Assembly (NCBI RefSeq): GCF_009017415.1
Contig: NC_092407.1
Span: forward strand, 3,968,001-4,032,000
DNA: 64,000 nt
DNA from: Aspergillus flavus
Lineage: Eukaryota; Ascomycota; Eurotiomycetes; Eurotiales; Aspergillaceae
Direction: 5' to 3'
In this document: positions 10,955 to 20,204 of the stretch, piece after piece
Layout: every line of letters starts with the position of its first letter
Position numbering within the stretch: position 1 is the first letter of the stretch
Made by a program: the position numbers and the translations under genes
The notes under the pieces: model-generated
What the model was told of the DNA's origin: nothing
The model's input: only the letters and a program-made list of their open reading frames with translations
The model's database searches: none

Positions 10955-12415
10955 ATGCAGGAATTTACTTTGCAGGACGTGGCAGCCCACAAAAGCAAAG
11001 ATGACCTGTGGGTAGCCATTCATGGAAAAGGTAAGAGATCAAATCACACTTCATAAACAGCATATGTTTAACACGCACAAGTCTACGACATAACAAAATA
11101 CGTACGGGATCACCCCGGAGGCGCGGACGTCCTAGTTGATGTTGCCGGAACCGATGCGACAGCTGCATACGAAGATGTCGGACACTCGGAAGACGCGGAT
11201 GAAATATTGGGGACATACCTGCTTGGCACCCTGAAAGACGCTCAAGAATTCAAGAAACCTAAGACAGTGCGTTTGGTTCAGCAAACTCCCGCCAAGGCAG
11301 AGACCAATAGCAACAACAAGTCTACATCCGCCATTAAAACAGTTGTCCTTGCTTCAGGATCTCTGGGAAGTGCGCTCTTGCTCTACATATCCTCGCGCAG
11401 CAATTCGGCTCTTCGTGAAGTGCTGTCCAAAATTCCAAAGTTGTCACTGAACAGGTTACCTGAGATCCATGTGCCATCTGGGGGTGTTCTACGCGGGGGA
11501 TTCTCGAGTGGCTTCGTCGCCGCCACCATACTTTGTGCAGCGATCGGCGGTGTAGTCGGGTCGAAGCTCTCCAAATTCACCCGGATTGAGTCCGGGTTTA
11601 TGCGATATCCCTCGCGTATAAAATCCCGCGGTTTGAAGAAGCAGAACCCTCACCTTGCCAAGGGCTTCCTTGAGCCGAAGGATTACAAGAACCTCCCTCT
11701 TATCCGGAAAGACCAGTTAGCACCAAACGTATATCGTTTCGTCTTCGAACTCCCCGGTCCACGGGACGTCATTGGTCTTCCTATCGGCCAGCATGTTGCC
11801 ATTAAAGCCAATGTCAACGGCGCCGCTGTTTCGAGATCATACACACCAACATCGAATAACCTGGATTTGGGTCGCTTGGAACTGGTCATCAAATGCTACC
11901 CGGACGGTATCCTCACGGGCCAATACCTTGCAAACCTGAAAGTGGGCGACAAGGTACAATTCCGCGGTCCTAAAGGCGCAATGAAATACCACAGTGGTCT
12001 TTGCAAAAAGATCGGAATGATTGCCGGTGGAACCGGGATTACGCCCATGTATCAACTTATTCGGGCAATCTGTGAAGACGATACCGATACTACGGAAGTT
12101 AGCCTGATCTATGCCAATCGAACCGAGGAAGACATCCTGTTGCGAAGTGAACTGGAAGCGTTTGCTCGGAAGTATCCAAAGAACTTTAAGCTCTGGTACA
12201 TGCTCGATCACCCCCCAAAGAACTGGGCGTATGGTAAGGGCTATGTAACGCCGGAGGTTATGGCTGCGAAGCTACCTGGACCGGCTCCTGATACAAAGAT
12301 TATGCTTTGTGGTCCACCAGGTATGGTGAATGCTTCGAAGAAGGCTTTGACTGCTGCTGGATTTCAGGCACCTGGCGCTGTGGGGAAGATGACGGATCAG
12401 ATATTTTGTTTCTAG
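10955..12415 (+). CDS. Cytochrome b5 / NADH-cytochrome b5 reductase fusion
   Basis: Exon 1 is 10955-11030, exon 2 is 11082-12415; the intron is 51 nt. The product is 469 aa. Residues 1-75 are a cytochrome b5 haem domain with HPGG (His36) and GHSEDA (His60) as the likely axial ligands. A Ser/Thr linker and two hydrophobic stretches follow (AIKTVVLASGSLGSALLLYI and a second within about residues 140-165), so the protein is probably membrane-bound. The C-terminal 270 residues are a cytochrome b5 reductase: RSYTPTSN binds FAD, GGTGITPMYQ and CGPPGMV bind NADH, and the chain ends TDQIFCF as CBR1-type enzymes do. It would pass electrons from NADH through FAD to haem inside one chain. Acceptors could be desaturases, sterol enzymes or P450s; the sequence does not say which. 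The start is fixed by the small first exon carrying the beginning of the b5 fold. Confidence 0.92.
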
Positions 12416-13929
12416 TTTTGCTTTCTTGTTGTTTTGTGTTGTTGGTTCGTTGGGTATCTTACTTCATCTTCCTTTTGTATCCCCGTTCAATAGATTTAGA
12501 TAGACTTGTATAGACATTGTATATTATCAGTGAGGTTTATAAATGGTGTTAAAAGAGCATATAGTTCATATCAATGTTCGAAGTCTCTAAACACAGTCTA
12601 ATGCTGAGTTATCACATATCTGCAGATCCCTGCGGGAATAACCTTATAGATGTCGTCAAGTAAAAGGCTTTTGAAAAGCTGCTGTAAAGAATATCTTACA
12701 ATGAAAAGATTGATACATAAGATAGTCATTTCTGCAGATCCCATATTTAACTGATAGCCTCTGTTTTCCCTATTTGTGTTTATCTCTATGTAAGACGGTC
12801 TAATATAGGCTAAGCTTAGGCCAAGATAGCTAGGTAGTAATGCCGCATATCGCCAGCTCGATAGATATATATCGCCATGGCCGAGCCTATAAATTGTACA
12901 GCCAGCCCAGCGCTTACCAGCTATGTAGTATCCTATTCTGTAAGTCAACTCAGCCTTTCAAAGGAATCCCTAAGACTATGGAATGAAGATCGCCTAGTCA
13001 TCTTCATCATTGTATAGACTCTAACCTGAGACGAGCTCAGTACATACGACCATAGGGTGTGGAGAGCAGGGCTTCCCGTCCGCTCAGCCGTACTTAAGCC
13101 ACCTGTTGAACGCGGCCGACTGGAATATGTGCCCTTTGGAGGTTGCTGCTTTTGGTTGAGTGCCGCTAGGTTGTAGGGTGAGTGTGGGTGATTTGGGTGA
13201 TGTTGTTGAGAGCGCGGGTGAGCTGGGTGAGCTGGGTGAGCCAGTGAGTGAGCTAGTGGGTGCGCTAGACATCCCCCTGGGATTTTTTGCGAAGTTAAAT
13301 AGGGGCGCTCGACCTGGTCGTCCTTCAGTTTTTTCCCCCTTCAAGATACTCGTTTTCAAGAAACAGTTTAATGTGTGATCCTATACGGAGATCAACCATG
13401 TCACGTGATAAATCCTCATTATCCGAAGAGAAAAGGCTAGAGAAAGGTTGATGTGCTTTGTAAGCTTGGTGAATTAGGTGGTTTTACCAAAGAGTACCAG
13501 CAAGATGCAAAAAAGAAAGAGAATAAAATATATCACAAAAAGAGAGCTCCAGCTACCCATGAAAGATACAGCAGAGCTGTTAAAAATTAGAAAACGTAAG
13601 TAATCAAAATATTCTACTACTGTATCTAAGAGACATTCCTGATTTAAAGTCTAGATGGATGATGACCCAAAACGAACCTGAAGATAGGTATTTCTTAAAG
13701 CTGGAGCCTGATCCTTCCAGCCAGATCTTAAAACTCTTTTCTAAGAGCTTTATCTGTCTATGTGAAGGGTATGTGCCCTCTTAATATAGTGTGGACTGTA
13801 ATTTATCCTGTTTTATTGCTGAATGGGAGAGGAAAACCTCTAGAGCTATTTTTACGGCTATCAAGAGTAATATCTATAATATATATTAGAAACATCGTAC
13901 TCCCTTTCTAATATTTAAATATTTACTTA
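12416..13929. other. Gene-poor stretch with low-complexity GGTGAGCT repeats
   Basis: The stretch is AT-rich from about 12.5 kb. At 13180-13262 is an imperfect run of GGTGAGCT-like units. On the minus strand, 13084-13359 is an open frame rich in Ser, Pro and Thr that is mostly this repeat read through; I do not accept it as a gene. From about 13.4 kb the sequence has stop-broken fragments that seem to lead into the DUF3435 relic. Confidence 0.4.
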
Positions 13930-14257
13930 TCTATTCTTTAAGTATATCCACAATATACTGACACCAAAGTATGGACTCGAATCAAAGCACAGAGAAAAAT
14001 TCTATATTACAGCAACAGACCTTAATCTTCTTCTTAAACACTTATTTTCGGATGATGATCATGACTATGTTCATGAAAGGGCTCGCTTTCAAGATGCTTT
14101 TGCTCTATCACTGTTTTCGGCTTCTGGAGCAAGAGCCGGGCATAGTCACTTAGAAACGACAACATGGCGTAAATCATCCTCTACAGCAGGGATGCTACGG
14201 CTTTATACACTTGGGCTTCTCGCGCCAAGTTTAAGCGAGAACTTGATAAACCAATAA
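13930..14257 (+). pseudogene. DUF3435 (tyrosine-recombinase-like) fragment
   Basis: In the frame that ends at the stop 14255-14257, the stretch YGLESKHREKFYITATDL is followed by LLKHLFSDDDHDYVHERARF and ALSLFSASGARAG. This matches, in order and spacing, the DUF3435 core: EREK, then a DLL..L segment, D...F.HERqRvQ, and L.L.AYTGaRPGA. DUF3435 proteins are related to tyrosine recombinases, and one group of them is the captain of Starship elements in fungi. Upstream and downstream the frame is broken by stops and the expected continuation after TGaRPGA is lost at about 14150. A second conserved-looking fragment in another frame (14299-14460: EGVEAWFVRFHYLGCT...LENLMAV) is not identified. It is a relic, not an active gene; which subgroup it came from is unknown. 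Confidence 0.55.
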
Positions 14258-14608
14258 GAGGGCAGCGATAGCAGACATTCATGTTATACAAAAGCAGGCA
14301 CTGAAGAGCTGTCCCACATTTGAGGGAGTAGAAGCTTGGTTCGTTAGATTCCATTACCTAGGATGTACATAAACAGCAACACTAGAGAACTTGATGGCAG
14401 TCCAGAATAAATATTATAGAATGACAGAAAGGCTATAAGCAAGCACTTAGGTCACGTATCGAGCGAATCCAACCGCAGTAACAACGGGTTCCGACCTTTC
14501 TATAAAAGCATTCCGTTTCCTGTCTGGCGTTTTGGGGCAGAAACAAGTCCGCCATGATTAAAGAACAATTTCCATCCCTCCTGCAATGAGCGTGAACATG
14601 AGAGTTTG

Positions 14609-15565
14609 TCAAGCCTCTTTTTCTCTTTCGACTGTCACATCGATCATGTCACGAACATGTGCCGGAGTTAATTTGGTAGTACCTTGCCTGTTTCGCTCAG
14701 TGACTTCGATATTATGAATATAGAGAGAGCGTAGGGACTTAGCGTTGCTTTGTAGAAAGCTCTCTACAAAGACCAGTTCTTTACAGATTGAGCGCAAATC
14801 CAGCTCACGTAAGTTCAGACTTACGCCAGACAATAAAGCCAAGTCACTTTTGACAAGCCGTAGGCCCGGGGCGTGCCTTACTAGCTTAGTGAGAAGAATC
14901 GTCAAAGAGCTCTAAAGTGGGCTTCCTGACGGAGGATCCTCGGGAAGTGTGAGGTAGGTGAGCTGAATCTCCTGGAGAGGAACGCCGCGACCCTTTAGAG
15001 CAGCCAGCGCTATCTGGATATGGTACTCATATGACTTCTGCTCTGTCATATCCCTCAGTTCTTGGTAATCCCCCTCCCAGTGCTCGTCGCCCTGTATTTG
15101 ACGAAATACGAACACCAGTTCCCTTAAGTTAGAGAGCCGCCGAAAAGTGAGATTTATCATAGTCGAATCCCTTCCCGCCTCTATGATCTCTTGCTGCTGG
15201 GCACATATCCGTCGTATCGTCTTATAAACGAGCGTGTATGAAGGATGGTCGCCTGGGAGGTATACCACTTTGTCCCAATCCTCACGGTAGTGGACATCAT
15301 CATAGCCTTAGCATATTTCGACAAAATCGGCAGGAGTGAGAATGTCCGTTTTAAAAACCTCATAATTTCGTATCTCTGGCTTGAGGTTATCCTTTTCCAA
15401 GAATGATTCGCGAAGGGGACACATACCAGGCTTGAGCAACTTTGGGACGACGTACTCGAAGGAGACGATACGCGGAAAACAAGCCGATGAAACTATACAG
15501 GCAGTGAGGGTTTTATCTACTGCATCAGCCCCTGCCCCTAAGCGCGCCTTATCTAGATGTTCTGC
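14609..15565 (-). pseudogene. F-box/LRR-like protein relic with two in-frame stops
   Basis: One minus-strand frame can be read from about 15565 to 14609 and is interrupted only by TAA at 15310-15308 and TAG at 14914-14912. The three open parts read as one protein: first RESFLEKDNLKPEIRNYEVF and KTDILTPADFVEIC, then GYDDVHYREDWDKVVYLPGD, LTFRRLSNLRELVFVF and GVPLQEIQLTYLTLPED, then LLTKLVRHAPGLRLVKSDL, SLNLRELDLRSICKELVFVE and NAKSLRSLYIHNIEV. The Leu-spaced segments look like the leucine-rich-repeat part of fungal F-box proteins; the F-box itself is not seen. Keeping the frame with only two stops suggests recent inactivation, possibly by C-to-T changes. No start codon or intron pattern could be set. 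Family assignment is moderate. Confidence 0.5.
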
Positions 15566-16011
15566 TTATGGCATACAGTGCCACAAAATTACGCAGTGTC
15601 TGATAGAACTACTCATTTCTCCACAACAACTATTTTCCACTGCTGGGTTCAGGAGAGTGCCGGAGATGGAAGCCTGCTCACTCACTCTGGTGAGCTAGTG
15701 CATAGTCTCAACACTAGATTTCGCGTCGGTGTGCTTCGGTGGTCACATAGATGTGACGGGTAGCATGGTCCACCACAGTGCATGTAGCGAGGATCTGATG
15801 AAGCGAGGTTTGGCAGGCAATTAAACCACTGTTAGACGTCTGCCTTGGTTGATGAGAAATCCAACGAGCGGTTAGACACCCACGCATGGTGCATAGCTCC
15901 ACCGCTTTGCATCCTGTAGCTAGCATTTCAGGTAATCATGAGACTCAGTTTCCAAACTTCCATTTGAACACAAGTCTCAGAATTTTCAGTTAGCAAAGTG
16001 CTCAACGTGGA
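15566..16011. other. Gene-free stretch before the tandem repeats
   Basis: No gene is seen. A minus-strand open frame at 15714-15926 contains VVDHATRHIYVTTEA, faintly like the D..tRy.wv stretch of copia integrases, but too little remains to call it. Confidence 0.3.
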
Positions 16012-16727
16012 ACTCGATTCAACCCGAGCTTTTCCGACAGGGTCATCGTTGACCTTGATAGTATGGCAGCTAATGCAGTTCTAGAATCTCGAACACTGCT
16101 GCAATTCTCAGCTGAACACATTGCGCTGAGCTTTACCCCACTATCTTTACTCGGTCCGACCCTATATCAAATTGCTATCTTTCTCGACTTTTGTGGTACT
16201 TTGCTTTATCATGTGCAGCTCTTTTATGCATTACGTGGCCGAATCATACTCGATTCAACCTAAGCTTTTCCGACAGGGTCATCGTTGACCTTGATAGTAT
16301 GGCAGCTAATGCAGTTCTAGAATCTCGAACACTGCTGCAATTCTCAGCTGAACACGTTGCGCTGAGCTTTACCCCACTATCTTTACTTAGTCCAACTCCA
16401 CACTAAATTGCTATCTTTCCTGATTTTTATAGTGCTTTACTTTATCACATACAGCTCTTTTATACATTACGTGGCCGAATTATACTCGATTCAATCTAAG
16501 CTTTTCTAAAAGGGTCATCGTTGAAGTTAATGGTATGGCAGCTAATGTAGTTCTAGAATTCCCAATACTGCTGCAATTCTCAGCTGAACACGTTGCGCTG
16601 AGCTTTACCCCACTATCTTCACTTGGTCCAACTCCACACTAAATTGCTATCTTTCCCGATTTTTATAGTGCTTTGCTTCATCATATGCAGCCCTTTTGTG
16701 CATTACGTGGCCGAATCATACTCGATT
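16012..16727. repeat. Three tandem copies of a 236-bp unit
   Basis: The unit starts with ACTCGATTC at 16012, 16248 and 16484 and the same sequence reappears at 16720, so the period is 236 bp exactly, with no length change between copies. Copies 1 and 2 are closer to each other over their first half. Differences between copies are mainly C/T and G/A transitions, as expected from repeat-induced point mutation. Neither strand codes for a recognisable protein. Its origin is unknown; an unequal-crossover satellite or tandem element ends are possible. Confidence 0.9.
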
Positions 16728-17325
16728 CCTCCTATAGCCTTGTCACATATCTCCAAGTCTTACTATTGACGCATCCACTTTAAACTTTAAGGTGTTGCCC
16801 CTCTCAGTAACTTGGAGAGCATGGTAGAAGCCTTTCCCGTTCTTCATGACATCCCTTTTACATTGTAAAACAGGATAGGGGCCATTTGGAGGTCGCTATT
16901 TCTAGACTAGAGACAGTCTAGGGAGGAAAAAATTTTTTCATTTCCCTACTGGAAATCGCAATGTCGATCCTAAAATTGTGTGGTGTGTGGTGTATGTGAC
17001 CAAAATCTTGCAGGGAGGGTTGCACTTGGATTGTACCAATCATACCTTTCCGCTTCAGGCAGACATGCAGTTGTTCAGACCGAGAGGGCAACTGCACGCT
17101 ATTTCCCACAATGGCAACTCTTTCCACAGAGCATCCACTTGAGAGGGACATACTGCGAGTGTCCGAGCTCAAGAGAACGAATATTTAAGCAGAGTCTCGT
17201 TCAGGTGAATGGAAATTTCTCATTTCTCAAAACAGCCATACCTCATCATAAGCCATAGCTTCTTTCCTCACCTTTCAAGCATATCCTTTGTCCTAGAATC
17301 TTTTCAGGAATCTACAGTCATTGTC
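16728..17325. other. Promoter region of the EF-hand gene
   Basis: Nothing coding is seen. A pyrimidine-rich leader (CTTTCCTCACC type) precedes the start codon at 17326. Confidence 0.35.
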
Positions 17326-17990
17326 ATGTCGTGGTACGAGATTGGCAATAAGAACGGCTACAACGAGGGCTACTACGCTGGGAGAGAGGCGGCGCTGAAG
17401 GAGCTCAAAAACCAGGAAGGAATCGACAAGACCAAGCGGGCTTGTTTGGACGAGTTACTGCACCGGGATCCGCAGGTTAGAATTTATTTAAGAGTCATGG
17501 ATTTACTGGTTATTCAAACAAATCAACTGACACAGATCACAGAATACATACTACTCTTCGAACGTTATTCGAGACTTTCTCGCTGATTTCTATAAGGCGG
17601 TATGTTCAACCCTTGTCATAAACAACGCTGGGGCTGTTCAAACTTACTAAATCCGACGAATTTGTCTAGGACTTCGACCGTGACGGTAAGATATAAATAT
17701 GACAGTGAAAATACAACATTGAAAGCTGACCGCACCTTCAGGACACATTACCTTGCAAGAACTATGCCAACAATGGAGACCTAATGATGAGGAAACTTTC
17801 AAGAAACTTGAAGCCAGGTTTAAAGAAGCGGAGGTGACTGGGGACCAGAAGTTAAGCCTTGCTGGTAAGAACAACTCCGTATTATCATCTGACAGGAATT
17901 CTAACCTGATGAATAGAATTTTTCATCATCGGCTTTCTTGGAGATGACCGCAAAAATGGTTACAAGGTTGCCAAGAAGGTCGACTCGTAA
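17326..17990 (+). CDS. Small EF-hand protein
   Basis: Five short exons, 17326-17475, 17543-17599, 17670-17685, 17742-17864 and 17917-17990, join in frame to 139 aa. Exon 3 has only 16 bases, yet it carries most of the first calcium loop. That loop (residues 70-81, DFDRDGHITLQE) is canonical, with Asp at positions 1, 3 and 5, Gly at 6, Ile at 8 and Glu at 12. A second loop at residues 105-116 (EVTGDQKLSLAE) keeps Asp at 5 and Glu at 12 but lacks Asp at 1 and Gly at 6, so it may not bind. The N-terminus MSWYEIGNKNGYNEGYYAGR is Gly/Tyr-rich and has no signal peptide. The protein is probably a cytosolic Ca2+ sensor; partners are unknown. It stands alone in a repeat-rich region. The full agreement of loop and splice sites supports a live gene. 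Confidence 0.75.
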
Positions 17991-19730
17991 ATGACTCTGT
18001 ATGAGGTGCTTCGCGAGGGATCAGAGAAAAAAAGTTATCTGCAGAAAGTTTGAATCCTTCTTGTACCTCCCGCAAAGCTAGTTCGACAACATGGTGAGGG
18101 TAAAGAAGATCAAAGCATTTGTCAATTATACTGCAAGTAATATCTGTCCCGATATGATGACTATACGGAGACCACCGATTATTCGTGGATGAGATTCAAT
18201 ATCGAAGTGTTTTTAGTCTAATCCTTCATATTTGGCTATGCTATGCGCTTGGTTTGCATTCGAGTAAAGAGCTGTTTACTACAGAGTCATAGAATCCCCA
18301 AGGAGAGAATTAGATAAATAATGAGTACGTAGAATTGACCAAGTTTGAAAGGCACACAGCACAAAGCTGTGTAGGTACTGAGAACGCACGGTACCACTTT
18401 ATAGATAAGCGTACAAGTAACCTACATATGTATCTTAAAGCGACGACTGTAAAATTAAATGATTTGATATACGCTGTCCCAGTCTCTTTCGGTGTGTTTA
18501 TTAATCAAAGACAGTAAAACAAACCAGGCGTTTGCTGTTGGCTCCACGGTCAAGGCCTACCCCAACTTATGCTATCTTGGCTGATCTGGCTGTCGGACGA
18601 AGATAGTTACAGAGTGTAAATATTTATTAATTTGGTTGGTGGAATAATTCTTTCATCTACCTAATAACTCAGGTGGATTTTGACTTCCTTATTTGGATGT
18701 CTGATAAAAGCCTTTCCGACCATCCCATTACAGCCTTTCCTGACACCAGAAATCTCTTAATCGCTGTTAATTGTGAGGATCAATCAGACTTAAGGTGCCT
18801 ATGGCAAATTATTTTACAACTAAAGCCTATTATGATGACGATGAAAGACACAGCATGACACGAGACCTATACAGCGGGAGGGCAGGTGCTAACACGCAAG
18901 AGAAACATAAAGCTATACTTACTTTAATCAAGTGGTAGCCATAAACCTCCAAGGCGTCCTTATCCTCAGTCTCTTAATACCATTGTCTGAGACTCTGCCA
19001 AGTTGATTTAATTGCACTAGATTCTTATCTTCCCCTTCCAAGATAGCGACTCACCTCAGAATATCTGTACATAACCGCAGTATATTCTTTGGCTGACAAC
19101 GCACTTCACCTTCTCTCAGCCCTTAACACTGGCTATAATAATCTTGATTGTCTTGTCTACTTCCTTGAAGACACTCTCGAGGACGTTAAGACTGCCATGA
19201 ATCTTATGAGAAACTATTAAGTGTTGTGCTGAGTTTTCAGGGAAGATAGCTGGGTAGTATAGGAATCCCTATCCTTGGGATGTTCAGGGCTGCTTACCTT
19301 CCTTGATAAACAGGGGAGTGTTTTTCTTCAAATGCCATCTTCAGGGCCTAATTTATTTTTCTATTTCAAGTTCATCAATAAGAATACTCCTTCACCCATC
19401 TTTCTACTATCTATGTAGTAGCTATTAACTCTCAACTGCTGACCATCTTATAAGCTATCCAATCCCCAAGGTCTACATAGGTAGGAACTATCTCTCTGCA
19501 TTTATTCAGTATGTACTTTGGATTCTATATCTAGTTTACTACATCAATTACGGTCTGTTCAACTTGAACTGACGCCTTCCCATTCGAGCTAGAGTACGGG
19601 GAAACCTAATCAACATTGTAATAAGGGGAAAACCCGGACCAAGGCGAAACGGATGAAACCAAACCACCATAGCATTAAGATATTCAATGTCTTACCCGAC
19701 AACTCAACCAACCACGTGGAGAATCTCATT
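17991..19730. other. 1.7-kb AT-rich stretch without genes
   Basis: Stops are dense in all frames. Between about 19.05 and 19.22 kb one plus-strand reading shows a helical segment (SLADNALHLLSALNTGYNN, then EDTLEDVKTAMNLM) before a stop, perhaps the tail of an old gene. I cannot name it. Confidence 0.3.
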
Positions 19731-20204
19731 TCACTGTCACATTTTAAGCGCTGCAAGCCCAAAAGGGTGAGAGAGTAGGGGGAACTTACTGGTCCAACGT
19801 CATCAACATAGTCGCTTCTACCATCACCCCCATCATAGCATTGATATTTAGGCATTCTCTCAAAACCAAGTTCGTCTGACGTCCCCTTCCGACAGTAGAG
19901 GAGAACGTTGTTGATGTGCCAATCGTCTAGCGGATATCCCTCGCTACGTAAAACGTCCTTTATCTGATCCCTGTAGTTTCCTGGTAATTTGTAAGACAGG
20001 TTTGCCAGAACCAGATATAAAAATTGTGAGGAAAGGAATCTTTAACTAGCTCAAGTACGTACCGACAGTCAGAAGGGTCTTTCCACAATAGTAAATATGG
20101 GCGGTGCAGTAGGCCTTTGGATGATATTCACCCCAGTCATAGTATCTCGCTGTAACTGAAGAAATCAGCACAGTGAGCAGGCCCAATGAGACTGGCAGCT
20201 GCAT
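19731..20204 (-). CDS. Small secreted Cys-containing protein
   Basis: Exons 20204-20063 and 19980-19790 join in frame; a third exon of only the stop codon (19733-19731) follows from a donor at 19789 and an acceptor at 19734. This gives 111 aa. If that last intron is not used, the frame reads on to 19610. The first 19 residues (MQLPVSLGLLTVLISSVTA) are a clear signal peptide. The mature part has four Cys, with YYCGKTLL, NVLLYCRKG and a QCYDGGDGRSDY tail. The pattern (CG-x-L ... G-x-Y ... LF/YC ... C-x-DGG-x-G-x-SDY) resembles a group of small fungal secreted proteins of unknown function that I know only by appearance. It should act outside the cell. It stands alone among decayed sequence. Confidence 0.6.

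Noticed and set aside
13084..13359. Minus-strand Ser/Pro/Thr-rich frame
   Set aside because: Mostly translation of the imperfect GGTGAGCT repeat; no support as a gene.
15714..15926. Possible copia integrase scrap on the minus strand
   Set aside because: Only one short stretch resembles the family; too weak to call a mobile element.
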